64,000 bases of DNA from Solirubrobacterales bacterium (lineage in GTDB: Bacteria > Actinomycetota > Thermoleophilia > Solirubrobacterales > JACPNS01). Position numbers and translations under genes: made by a program. The DNA lies in the NCBI GenBank assembly GCA_016185345.1, contig JACPNS010000015.1, positions 1-64,000 of the forward strand. The letters run 5' to 3'. How positions within the stretch are numbered: position 1 is the first letter of the stretch; each line of letters starts with the position of its first letter. Shown here piece after piece: positions 52,812 through 61,422 of the stretch. Under the pieces are notes generated by a model, which saw only the letters and a program-made list of their open reading frames with translations, did not search any database and was not told the origin of the DNA.

Positions 52812-54811
52812 TACTAGTGATGGGGAGAGGCACAACCGCTTTGCGTGGGGATGGATTCCTCGCGCGGCGCCTCGAGCGTGCGTTTGACATGGTCCTGCGC
52901 CGGCGCGTGGGCATGCGCGACTGGGTGCTCGCGGTGACAGTCGTCTCGATCGCTCAGCTCAGCGGCGTGAACGCGATCGGCTGGGTTCCCTTTTTTGTTC
53001 TTCTTCTCGTGGCTTTAAGTGCACTCTGCTCGTGGGGATACGTGTTTCCGCGGCTGGCCCCGACCAAGGCGCTGCAGCTTGAGGCGTGGATGAACGCCGG
53101 GACTGCTCTTGCCGCGCTGTTTCTTGTGAGTGTGAGCCGGGGGCCCGAAAGCCCGTACATCTTCTTCTATGCCCTGCTGATCGTCTTCGTGGCAGCATTT
53201 GTCGAGAGCTCGCGCGCCCGAATCGCATTGTTCGCCCTGGCCTCGGTCTGTGCGCTTGCGCCGATTGCATACGACTGGGACGAGGCAGTTTCATCGGCCT
53301 TCATCCCGACGATTGTGATCGCAGTCGCGGTCTGGCTTGCGGCCGCCGCGCTGATCGCTCTGAAGCGCGTTTCGGCGGTCAACGCCGAGCTTGAGGCGCG
53401 TCGACTCGGCTTCGTGGATCCCCTCACGCGAGCGGCGAACCGGCGAGCTGCAGGTCTATATTGCGACGACTTGTCCGCCGAAGAGATCCCATTCGCTGTT
53501 GCGATCGTTCGCGTCGCAGGAATCGACGAGATCAACCGCACGCTTGGCCACTTCGTGGGCGACGAGGTGATCCGCCGGGTTGTGCTGGCGATGCGCGATG
53601 CAAGCATCGAGGTCGACCAGGTCGCCCGACTCGGCGGCGCAGAGTTTGTTGTGATCCTTCCCGGTGCTGATATTGCCGGAGCCGAACGTTGGCGGACGCG
53701 CTTCCATGAACGTCTCGAGATCTCCAACGCGATGACAGACGACGGCGCGCGCGTTTCGGGAAGCGTCGGCTGCGCCGCGAGCGCCGTCTCTGGAACGAGG
53801 CTGAACGACTTGCTCGCGGCTGCCGACGAAGACTCCGAGGCGATCGCAGAGCGCGATGTGCCCACAAGCGGAGTCCCCGCGCTGCCAGCCGAGCGTGCCG
53901 AACGACTGCGCGCCCAGATGGAATCCCAGGCGGACGCCGACCGGCGCTCCGTGCTCGCGAGTATCGATGCCCCGACTGGCGTCGCCATGTCTGCCGGCGC
54001 GGCGATTCTTGTCGGCGCGGCGGTCGCGGTTACCGGTGGGGCTTCGAGCATTCTTTTCAGCTTTGCGATCCTTGTCGTCGCGTACTTTGGAACCTTCGGT
54101 TCGCGCCGCGAGATGCTGTTTGCAACGGTTGCGATGCTCGTCTCTGGGCTTGCTGCAGTGATCGCCAACACGCCAGTTTCCAACACCGAACAGACACGAG
54201 TACTGACGATCCTTGCAACGATCGCCGTGCTCGCAGACACCGTGCAGCGCAACAGTCGAAAGCTGACAATCTCCGAACGTCGCGCGGCCGAACTCTCGCT
54301 CGTGGACCCGCTCACCGGATTGGCCAACCGCACGGCATTCGAGCGCGACCTGGCGGCGATGGTGCCGCGTAACGCCGGCACCAACCAAGCTCGCGAGCTG
54401 AAGATCGACGGACCGCCGGCGGTGGTCGCCCTGGACTTCGCAAACTTTCAGTTCGCGCGGCAGCGGCTTGGACACAGCGGGGCGGACCTGCTGCTCGTCG
54501 AGGTCGCCGAAACGCTTCGAGACTCACTCGCTGGCGTCGGCACGGTCTACCGCATCGGCGGAGATGAGTACGCAACGATCATCCGGTCGCACCACATGCA
54601 ACACGTCGACGCAGTCGGCGCGCGCTGCGCCGACGCGCTCCGAGCGCTCGATGGCGACGGCCGCTACGCCGACCAGGGTGTCGGAATCGAGTTTCACGTC
54701 GGCGGCGCGATTTGGAGCGACGGCATGACTGCGGCGGACCTCGCGGCGGCCGCGATTTCCCAGCAATCGGCCGTCGTACCGGCCCCGGGATTTGAGTCTG
54801 TGGTCAGTTAG
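52799..54811 (+). CDS. Membrane protein with two GGDEF domains, the first degenerate
   Basis: 670 aa (about 663 if ATG 52820 is used). Layout: six N-terminal helices (about 40-205), GGDEF domain 1 (215-365) with motif GGAEF at 279-283, a second block of helices (about 400-470), GGDEF domain 2 (500-660) with DPLTGLANR and GGDEY at 587-591. The GGAEF motif loses an Asp needed for metal binding, so domain 1 is probably regulatory, whereas domain 2 can plausibly make c-di-GMP. The membrane-GGDEF unit looks internally duplicated. No EAL domain. Confidence 0.85.
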   Translation: MPLYLLVMGRGTTALRGDGFLARRLERAFDMVLRRRVGMRDWVLAVTVVSIAQLSGVNAIGWVPFFVLLLVALSALCSWGYVFPRLAPTKALQLEAWMNAGTALAALFLVSVSRGPESPYIFFYALLIVFVAAFVESSRARIALFALASVCALAPIAYDWDEAVSSAFIPTIVIAVAVWLAAAALIALKRVSAVNAELEARRLGFVDPLTRAANRRAAGLYCDDLSAEEIPFAVAIVRVAGIDEINRTLGHFVGDEVIRRVVLAMRDASIEVDQVARLGGAEFVVILPGADIAGAERWRTRFHERLEISNAMTDDGARVSGSVGCAASAVSGTRLNDLLAAADEDSEAIAERDVPTSGVPALPAERAERLRAQMESQADADRRSVLASIDAPTGVAMSAGAAILVGAAVAVTGGASSILFSFAILVVAYFGTFGSRREMLFATVAMLVSGLAAVIANTPVSNTEQTRVLTILATIAVLADTVQRNSRKLTISERRAAELSLVDPLTGLANRTAFERDLAAMVPRNAGTNQARELKIDGPPAVVALDFANFQFARQRLGHSGADLLLVEVAETLRDSLAGVGTVYRIGGDEYATIIRSHHMQHVDAVGARCADALRALDGDGRYADQGVGIEFHVGGAIWSDGMTAADLAAAAISQQSAVVPAPGFESVVS

Positions 54812-55602
54812 CGAGCGCGCGGGATGTTCGCGAACTTGGAGTAGTACGGGTCGACGCCGGCCTGCACGACCAGTGCGCGACCAGTGTCTTCGCTCGCGAG
54901 CACGCGTAGCGCGGCATCGGCGACTGTGCGCGGCTCGATGATCGGTACGCCAGCGCTCGTAAGTGCTTCTCGAACCCCAGTGATGATTGCGGTATCCGCG
55001 AAGCCGGGACAGATCGCGTTCACGCGGATGCCCTCGTGGGCGTGGGCCGGTCCAAGGGCACGTGCGAGCGCAACCACGGCCGCCTTGTTTGCGCCGTAGA
55101 CGGGCTGCGGAGCCATCGCTGCGAGGCCGGCAAGTGAAGCTGTCGCGAGCACCGATCCTCCGCCCGACTCGATCAGGGCTGGCCTGGCGGCATGAAAGCC
55201 GTAGACAACTGCGTCGAGGTTGATCGACATCGCCCAGCGGTACGCCTCCGGGTCGAAATCGTCGCCGAGCGAGAAGGGGCTCTCGATACCGGCGTTCAGC
55301 AACACAAGATGCAGTCCGCCGAAGCGATCGGTCGTCTTGGCAATCACATCGGCGTTTGCCGCGGCGTCGGTCACGTCGAGCGGCTCGAATGCGCAGCCGA
55401 GATCCTCGGCCACGGCGTTGCCGTTCACCTCGTCGATGTCGGCGATCATCACGATCGCGTCCTGCTCGAGTAGTGCCTCCGCGAATGCCTTGCCGAGGCC
55501 ATTCGCGCCACCTGTGACCAACGCGACCTTGCCGCGCAGCGCGCCGTCCTCGAGCGCTGGAGGTGTCTCGACCTCTCGTGCCTTGGAGCTCGCCGCTTCC
55601 AT
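54808..55602 (-). CDS. Short-chain dehydrogenase/reductase
   Basis: 264 aa from ATG 55602. Classical SDR: TGGANGLGKAF dinucleotide motif, ADIDEVN (acidic end of beta 2, suggesting NAD), NAGI, catalytic Ser in TASLAG and YGANK. Substrate unknown. It ends 4 nt into the convergent GGDEF gene and is divergent from glpD (66-nt gap), so regulation may be shared with glycerol use. Confidence 0.9.
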   Translation of the reverse strand: MEAASSKAREVETPPALEDGALRGKVALVTGGANGLGKAFAEALLEQDAIVMIADIDEVNGNAVAEDLGCAFEPLDVTDAAANADVIAKTTDRFGGLHLVLLNAGIESPFSLGDDFDPEAYRWAMSINLDAVVYGFHAARPALIESGGGSVLATASLAGLAAMAPQPVYGANKAAVVALARALGPAHAHEGIRVNAICPGFADTAIITGVREALTSAGVPIIEPRTVADAALRVLASEDTGRALVVQAGVDPYYSKFANIPRAR

Positions 55603-55668
55603 GCGCCAGATACTACGCGCGGCGCCCATGCCGGAGCCTGCGCCGCTGGTGGGGTAGCGTTCGCCGCG

Positions 55669-57375
55669 GTGATAGCGCGAGCGACAGCACTCAAGTCTCT
55701 GGAGTCCCAAGAGTTTGACGTCCTTGTGATCGGCGGCGGCGTCACCGGCGCCGGGATCGCGCTCGACGCCTCAAGTCGCGGCTACGACGTCGCGCTGATT
55801 GAGCGCGACGACTTCGCCTGCGGGACCAGCAGCCGGTCCTCGAAGATGGTCCACGGCGGCCTGCGATACCTGCAGAACTTCGACATCGCGCTCGTGCGCG
55901 AGGCGTTGATAGAGCGGCGAATTCTCTCGCGGCTCGCCCCGCACCTGGTCTGGCCCACGCCATTTCTCGTCACGGCGTTCGAGGGCGAGCGGATCGATCG
56001 AAAGATCGGCGTTGGCTTGAACATGTACGACGCGATGCAGCGTGGGCAGGCGAGCAGCAAGTCTGATCAGCAGCGCCGCGCGGACTTGGCGGGCAGTTCG
56101 CTGAAGGCATATCGGGCTGAGTTCGAGGAGGCTGAGTGGACTCCCGAGCGCCACCGGATGATCGATGGCGACGAGGTCAAGCAACGTGTCCCTGCGCTCG
56201 CCGGTCGCGACCCTAGGTCTGCCTATCTCTTCTATGACTGTCAGACCGATGACGTTCGGCTCGTACTGACGATTCTCGGCGAGGCCGAGCGTTACGGCGC
56301 CCTTCTCGCCAATGATGTCTCCGCAGAGGAAATCCTCGAGGCGGGCGCCGAAGTCGTCGGCGTCCGCGCGCGCGACGTGCAGAGCGGCTCCGAGTTCGAC
56401 ATTCGTGCGCGCCACGTCGTGAACGCGACTGGAGTGTGGGCAGATCAACTCAAGCCCGACGACGCCCGCGAGACCGACGTTCCGGTGATCAAGCCGAGTC
56501 GCGGCACACACCTGACCTTTTCACAGGAGGACCTTCCACTGCGCAAGACCGCCGTGGTGGTGCCCGCGGGCGAGGGCCGGATGATGTTCACGCTTCCGTG
56601 GATGGGCCGCACGCTGGTCGGCACGACTGACGTCAACTACGAGGGCGATCTGTCGCATGTCGCGCCGCCGATCGACGACGTCGAGTACATCCTCGGTGCA
56701 CTCAATGACTTCTTCGGCACAGAGTTGACCCCGGCCCACATCACCGGTGCCTACGCGGGTGTACGACCGCTGATCTCGACCGGCGATCCCAAGAAGTCGG
56801 TCGACATCTCACGAACATCCGAGATGTACGAAACGCCGAGCGGGATGATCACGATGACCGGCGGAAAGCTGACAACCTGGCGCCCGATGGCCGAGCAGGT
56901 TGTTGATCGCCTGGTCGCGCGCGACCGCCGCGAGGCTCCGTCTCGTACGGAGGAGGTACCGCTCGGGCTGCCGATCGATCCGGCCGAAATGCCGGTTGCG
57001 CCAGGAATAGAGGAGGACGTAGCGACGCATCTCGCGGCTCGCTACGGATTTGCCGCAGGGCAGATCATCTCGATGGTTCGTGCCGACCCCGCTCTGGGCG
57101 AACCGATCGTCGCAGGCATGCCCGATCCGCTCGCCGAAGTTCTGATGGCAGTGCGCAACGAGCAGGCGCAATCGATCGGGGACGTTCTGCTGCGACGCAC
57201 GCGTTTGGGCCTGCTGAGCGCGCGCGAACTGATCGCGGGCGGGGGAGACGTCCCGATGGCCGTCGATCACATATGCCGGGTGATGGGCGAAGAGCTCGGT
57301 TGGGATGAGGCTCGCCGGACCAACGAGTGCCAGGAGTGGGAACGCGTGGCGGTCGCCGAGGGGATCCTGCCCTAA
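55669..57375 (+). CDS. glpD: Aerobic glycerol-3-phosphate dehydrogenase
   Basis: 568 aa from GTG 55669. FAD-binding GGGVTGAGIALDASSRG, the family's CGTSSRSSKMVHGGLRYLQ, and THLTFSQEDLP; a C-terminal GlpD-type helical domain (about 440-560) with DEARRTNECQEW. Oxidises sn-glycerol 3-phosphate to DHAP and passes electrons to quinone at the membrane. No glpK or glpF is adjacent. Confidence 0.95.
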   Translation: MIARATALKSLESQEFDVLVIGGGVTGAGIALDASSRGYDVALIERDDFACGTSSRSSKMVHGGLRYLQNFDIALVREALIERRILSRLAPHLVWPTPFLVTAFEGERIDRKIGVGLNMYDAMQRGQASSKSDQQRRADLAGSSLKAYRAEFEEAEWTPERHRMIDGDEVKQRVPALAGRDPRSAYLFYDCQTDDVRLVLTILGEAERYGALLANDVSAEEILEAGAEVVGVRARDVQSGSEFDIRARHVVNATGVWADQLKPDDARETDVPVIKPSRGTHLTFSQEDLPLRKTAVVVPAGEGRMMFTLPWMGRTLVGTTDVNYEGDLSHVAPPIDDVEYILGALNDFFGTELTPAHITGAYAGVRPLISTGDPKKSVDISRTSEMYETPSGMITMTGGKLTTWRPMAEQVVDRLVARDRREAPSRTEEVPLGLPIDPAEMPVAPGIEEDVATHLAARYGFAAGQIISMVRADPALGEPIVAGMPDPLAEVLMAVRNEQAQSIGDVLLRRTRLGLLSARELIAGGGDVPMAVDHICRVMGEELGWDEARRTNECQEWERVAVAEGILP

Positions 57376-57974
57376 GCGTCGTGGGACGTCCGGTTCCAGA
57401 ACCGGATCGTCGGCACATCGTGTTCGAACGACAGAGCGCTCGCGGCAGCCGTCGACAGCATCAGCCGCTCTCCGCCGGTGATCGGCAGCTCAAGCCAGCG
57501 CGCCGCCAGCGAACGCAGAATGTGGCCGTGTGCGAAGACGATCGCGTCGCCGGTTCCGCCGGAGGCCTGAGCCATCAACTCCTCGACGATGCGGTCGCAG
57601 CGCGCAGCTACAACCTCGGGCGATTCGCCTCCCGGGCAGCCATCACGCCAGAGATTCCAACCTGGGTTGATCGCTTGAATCTCGAGCGAGGTCAACCCTT
57701 CGTAGTCGCCGTAGTCCCATTCGCGCAGATCCTCGCGCAGCTGCGAGCGCTCTCGCAGCCCGACGCGCGCGGAAGTCTCCGTGGCACGAATCAGCGGACT
57801 GGACAGGACCAGGTTGTAATGGTGTCCACTGACAAAGGGGATCATCGCCTCGGCTTCGCGCTCGCCCTCGGGGGTGAGCGCGATGTCTGTGTTCCCGGTG
57901 TGGCGTCCACTGAGGCTCCATTCGGTCTGGCCGTGGCGCATCAGAATCGCCTCGAACTTTGAGTACTCGCTCAC
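57372..57974 (-). CDS. Histidine phosphatase (phosphoglycerate-mutase-like)
   Basis: 200 aa from GTG 57974; the open frame reaches 58124 but the extra 50 residues look non-coding. Motifs are LMRHGQTEWSLSGRHTG with catalytic His, LREWDYGDYEG and FAHGHILRSLAARW. Its 3' end overlaps glpD by 4 nt. Likely a cytoplasmic phosphatase; substrate not predictable. Distinct from cobC at 5265 and not in a cobalamin context. Confidence 0.85.
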   Translation of the reverse strand: MSEYSKFEAILMRHGQTEWSLSGRHTGNTDIALTPEGEREAEAMIPFVSGHHYNLVLSSPLIRATETSARVGLRERSQLREDLREWDYGDYEGLTSLEIQAINPGWNLWRDGCPGGESPEVVAARCDRIVEELMAQASGGTGDAIVFAHGHILRSLAARWLELPITGGERLMLSTAAASALSFEHDVPTIRFWNRTSHDA

Positions 57975-58055
57975 GCATGCAGCTTCACAGAATCGACGGA
58001 TGGCCGCGCAGGACGACCTTCCAAATGCGCTCAGTGCCTTAGAGTTGCGTGAAGG

Positions 58056-58973
58056 ATGAATGACGAGCTGCTTGAGCGATCGCTGCGGGAACATCTCGGG
58101 CTCGTGCCGAGGCCGCGCTGGCACCCGTATCTGATGGGAATCGTCAATGCCACCCCCGACTCCTTTTCCGATGCGCCCGGCAAGAAGTCGCTAGAAGACT
58201 GTGTCGAACTCGCTCGCAAGTTGATCGCGGATGGCGCCGACATCATCGACGTCGGCGGTGAATCGGGCGTGACGAACAAGCCGGCCGTGGATGCCGTCGA
58301 GGAGATCGCCCGCGTCGCGCCAGTGATCGAAGCCATCTCGGCGTTGCCCGGGTCCGTCGTGAGCGTTGACACCTACAAGCCAGCCGTGGCGCGAGCAGCG
58401 ATTGCCGCGGGTGCGCGGATCGTCAACGACGTCAGTGGCCTGGCCGACGACGACCTTGCGGCCGCCGCCGCTGAGGGCGACGCCGCGATTGTTCTGATGC
58501 ACACACGCGCGAAGCCGAAAGAAAAGCGGTTTCCGGACTACGACGACGTCGTTGCCGACATCAACGAATTCCTCGCCGATGCAATTTCCCGTGCGGTCGC
58601 GCAGGGTGTCCCGGTCGATCGCGTGATCGTCGATCCCGGGCCTGACTTTGCGAAAACGCCCGCGCAGACCATTGCCTCGTTGCGCGCGCTGGAGACCTTG
58701 GCTGAACTCGGTCGCCCAATCCTGCTGGCCGCTGGGCGCAAAGATTTCATCGGCGCTCTGACCGATCGCGGACCGCGCGAGCGCGAGGCCGGTACGCTCG
58801 CCGCTCTCGCCGCTGGCGTCGATCACGGAATCGCCGTCGCGCGCCTTCACGACGTGGCTGCCGCTACCGACTTTCTGACCGTCCGCGCCGCGCTCAGCGG
58901 AGAATTGGCCGTCGACGATGACCTCGCGCTCGACGAGAGCAAACGCAGGGTGGAACTGGTCGCAGAGGCGTGA
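58056..58973 (+). CDS. folP: Dihydropteroate synthase family protein, variant loop 2
   Basis: 305 aa. DHPS barrel with MGIVNATPDSFSD, IIDVGGES, SVDTYKP, NDVSGL, DPGPDF, GRKDFIG and ARLHDV, so the pterin-binding Asn, Asp and Lys positions are kept. However the loop that normally reads STRPG (its Thr and Arg contact pterin pyrophosphate and pABA) reads SGVTNKP, and the usual GFGK segment reads PDFAKT. It may still condense pABA with the pterin, use a modified substrate, or be a FolP2-like paralogue. It is followed 29 nt later by the Rho-like gene. No other folate gene is near. Confidence 0.82.
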   Translation: MNDELLERSLREHLGLVPRPRWHPYLMGIVNATPDSFSDAPGKKSLEDCVELARKLIADGADIIDVGGESGVTNKPAVDAVEEIARVAPVIEAISALPGSVVSVDTYKPAVARAAIAAGARIVNDVSGLADDDLAAAAAEGDAAIVLMHTRAKPKEKRFPDYDDVVADINEFLADAISRAVAQGVPVDRVIVDPGPDFAKTPAQTIASLRALETLAELGRPILLAAGRKDFIGALTDRGPREREAGTLAALAAGVDHGIAVARLHDVAAATDFLTVRAALSGELAVDDDLALDESKRRVELVAEA

Positions 58974-59002
58974 TCGCTGCAGTCGTTTAGGATTCCGCCC
59001 CA

Positions 59003-60277
59003 ATGAGCGCCGTTCTCGACATTGACAACTTGCTTGAAAGCCCACTGGCCGACCTGCACGCCCTTGCCGGCGAGCTCGACATCGAGGGCTATCGGCTCCT
59101 GACAAAGCCTGACCTCACGGTCGCGATCCTTGAGACGCGCGGTGCGATCGGCGACGAAATCCGTCCCGTGGTCGAGGCCAAGTCGCATGAACTTGCTGTG
59201 ATCAAAGCTGAGCGCGAGCGCGAGCTCGCAGCCAAGGAAGAAGCCGAAGATGCCGCCCGCGACGCGGCTGAAGCCGAGCGCGCCGAGAAGTCACGCAACG
59301 CGAGTGGCGATCGCGGCGAGCGCGGCGGCCGTAACCGTCGCGGCGGTCGTGTGGTTGAGCGCTCACGCCAGGCTCAGGGCGAGGGCCGCACGCCGCGCGA
59401 ACGCGGCGGTCAGAAGTACGAGAAGGCCGCGCCAGAGAAGTCCGGCACAAAGGTCGCTGCCAAGCCACGCGAGAACGAGCCGACCACGCCGCTCAGCGGA
59501 GTATTTGAACCCGGTTCGGGCGGTGGCGGAAGGCTGCGCACTGACCTCACCCGTCGCGTCCGCGGCGATGCCGACGTGCCGCGCGGAGAAGTCCGCCGCT
59601 GGAACCTGCAGCGCGGTGACCTTCTGGTCGGCCAGGTCAAAAAGGCTCGCCGCGGTCGCACAGATTTTGTGGTCGCATCGCTTGAAAGCGTCAATGGACT
59701 CGATCAGGCAGCTCGAAAGCAGCCGGGTCAGCCCTTCGACAAGCGCGAGGCGGCACCAATCGCCGGTCAGTACGCGAAGCGGACCTTCAAGCACGCACCC
59801 GTCGGTGCGGGCTCACGTCTTGTCGTGACCGGCCCGACTCGCGCCGCGGCTTCGGACATGCTCAAGAAGCTCGCAGAGGAACTGGCGGGCGGCGGAGTGG
59901 TCACGACGCTGGTGATCGTCTCAGCGAGGCCCGAGCAGACCGAAACGATCACCGGCGCTGAAGTCATCGCGGGAGATGCCACAAAGGCTCCCGAGGATGT
60001 GCTGCCCGCACTCGAGCTCGCGCTTGAGCGCGACAAGCGCCTCGCCGAGTCGGGCCGCGAGACCGCGCTCCTGGTCGACGGCCTCGACCTGCTCCCGCAG
60101 GAGAAGTCATCGGAGATCTTCAACTCCGCGCGCAACCTCGCGCAAGGCGGTTCGCTCACCGTCGCCGCAGCCGGCGGAGCGGGATCACCGCTCGAAGCGC
60201 TCGCGACCTCGATCGGCGTAGTATCCGGCGGCCGCAAGCTCAAGCTGGATAAGAAATCCAGCTGGACTTCGCGCTAG
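59003..60277 (+). CDS. Rho-like protein lacking the Walker A motif and C-terminal end
   Basis: 424 aa. Residues about 13-50 are a Rho N-terminal domain (LHALAGELDIEGYRLLTKPDL). A highly charged linker (65-165, Arg/Gly/Glu-rich) leads to a Rho RNA-binding-like domain (165-240: LSGVFEP, EVRRWNLQRGDLLVGQV). In the ATPase region the P-loop segment aligned with PPKAGKT in Rho reads VTGPTRAAASD (275-285), without the Lys-Ser/Thr; the Walker B-like strand ALLVDGLDLL is present but altered. The protein stops where Rho would continue about 60-70 more residues with the catalytic and R-loop parts. It is therefore unlikely to be an active translocase; it could modulate true Rho or bind RNA. Confidence 0.78.
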   Translation: MSAVLDIDNLLESPLADLHALAGELDIEGYRLLTKPDLTVAILETRGAIGDEIRPVVEAKSHELAVIKAERERELAAKEEAEDAARDAAEAERAEKSRNASGDRGERGGRNRRGGRVVERSRQAQGEGRTPRERGGQKYEKAAPEKSGTKVAAKPRENEPTTPLSGVFEPGSGGGGRLRTDLTRRVRGDADVPRGEVRRWNLQRGDLLVGQVKKARRGRTDFVVASLESVNGLDQAARKQPGQPFDKREAAPIAGQYAKRTFKHAPVGAGSRLVVTGPTRAAASDMLKKLAEELAGGGVVTTLVIVSARPEQTETITGAEVIAGDATKAPEDVLPALELALERDKRLAESGRETALLVDGLDLLPQEKSSEIFNSARNLAQGGSLTVAAAGGAGSPLEALATSIGVVSGGRKLKLDKKSSWTSR

Positions 60278-60334
60278 CCCTCCGCCTCTCGCGCGTCCAC
60301 TCCAACTTCGCTGGCCATCCCCCGGCTGGATCTG

Positions 60335-60354
60335 CTGCGCACAATGGTGCGCAG
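60335..60354. terminator. Perfect hairpin between convergent genes
   Basis: CTGCGCAC, AATG loop, GTGCGCAG: an 8-bp perfect stem in the 158-bp gap between the Rho-like gene and the convergent gene at 60436. There is no T-run on either side, so intrinsic termination is doubtful; it may block read-through or protect the 3' end. A further GGTGCGCA copy lies at about 60410-60417. Confidence 0.35.
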
Positions 60355-60435
60355 TGGGTTGCCTCTTGAGCAAGCCGTTTTTCGCCGCGATTCCGTATTG
60401 CACACCCAAGGTGCGCAATTGTGTGGGGGTAGGGC

Positions 60436-60900
60436 TTACTGGTGGTACGCGACCTGGCGCCATGAGGGGCCGGTTGCGAGGATGATTGGCTCGTAGTCGC
60501 GGTCGGGCTGCGCGTAGAGGAACTCTGCGCTGTCCTCGTCGAAGATGATGTCGAGTTCGCCCTCGATCACGCGCTGGTCGAGCCACGCGCCGCGGAAGAC
60601 CAGGCGGCGCAGCCAGTGCACCAGCGAGCCCTCGTCGTTGCCGCTCAGCTCACACCAGCATTCGTTGATGTGCAGTCCAAGGGCAGAGATTGCGTCATCG
60701 ACCTCGCCGTTCACGACAAGATTTACGAGGTCTTCGGATTCCTCGAAGGCGAGACGGCGCTCGATGAAGCCGAGCTTCATCGCGGCCTGTTCAACGCGTT
60801 CGCAGAAGTCGCGTTCATTGAAGGTGAAGCGGAGCTCTCCGTACTCAAGGACATAGTCCGAGCCGGAGTCGTAGTTTTGTCGGCGGTAGGGATCCATCAT
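60436..60900 (-). CDS. Hypothetical acidic soluble protein
   Basis: 154 aa (ATG 60900 or the next codon). Begins MDPYRRQNYDSGSDYV; mixed alpha/beta with many acidic residues, no signal, no membrane segment. FTFNERDFCERVEQAAMKLG and HINECWCELSGNDEGSLVHWL are distinctive but I cannot place the family. Consistent codon use supports a real gene. Confidence 0.7.
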   Translation of the reverse strand: MMDPYRRQNYDSGSDYVLEYGELRFTFNERDFCERVEQAAMKLGFIERRLAFEESEDLVNLVVNGEVDDAISALGLHINECWCELSGNDEGSLVHWLRRLVFRGAWLDQRVIEGELDIIFDEDSAEFLYAQPDRDYEPIILATGPSWRQVAYHQ

Positions 60901-61068
60901 CGGGAGCGATTGAAGGGGCGCAAGGTGCGTCCCGACGTCGGGAGATTACGGCTGAATCCTTCTCGCCCACCAACGGTGCAAATGACCTTGCACTCGCGCA
61001 GAAGGGCGAAAAGCCAAGATCACCCATTTGAGGGAGTGAAGAAATACCGGTCATTCCCTTAACCAGTC
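60901..61068 (+). promoter_or_regulatory. Leader region of the Tad-type operon with a strong hairpin
   Basis: 168-bp gap containing GTGCAA-ATGACC-TTGCAC (near 60976-60993) and a following GGGCGAAAAGCC segment. Possibly a structured 5' leader. I compared it by eye with the c-di-GMP-I riboswitch consensus and the match is poor, so no riboswitch is called. Confidence 0.3.
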
Positions 61069-61422
61069 ATGGGAATTATCGCCGAGCAGTGGCTGATCAA
61101 CGAGCGCGTGCACCTGTCCGTGCAGCGCGCAACCGGAGTCCGCAGATTGACGGGGCAGATCGGTAGAGCCGAGCTTGGCGACGCCGCCGCTTTGCGTCTG
61201 ACGCGCTGCCGTTCAGTTCACGGGATCGGAATGCGCATCGACCTCGACGTCGCCTTCGTCAGCGCAGACGCCGTGATCACTTCGGTGCACCGGCTCGCAC
61301 CCGGGCGGCTCGCCGCTGACCGCCGAGCCGTGGAGGCTTTCGAGCTACGTGCAGGCGAACTCTCCCGACTCGGCGCCGTTCCCGGAGCCCAACTCATACA
61401 ACTGACCAAAGGATCGAAATGA
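61069..61422 (+). CDS. DUF192 protein
   Basis: 117 aa single-domain DUF192: RRLTGQIGRAEL, LRLTRCRSVHGIGMRIDLDVAFV and the AVEAFELRAGEL helix-strand. Small beta-barrel proteins of unknown role, often near Tad/Flp pilus genes in Actinobacteria. Its stop overlaps the next start (ATGA, 61419-61422), giving a coupled operon with the regulator, kinase and CpaB. Confidence 0.85.
   Translation: MGIIAEQWLINERVHLSVQRATGVRRLTGQIGRAELGDAAALRLTRCRSVHGIGMRIDLDVAFVSADAVITSVHRLAPGRLAADRRAVEAFELRAGELSRLGAVPGAQLIQLTKGSK

Noticed and set aside
60901-61068. c-di-GMP-I riboswitch upstream of the DUF192/Tad operon
   Set aside because: A hairpin and some A/G-rich joining sequence are present, but the conserved GGCAAACC and GGACGCAAAGCC boxes are not.
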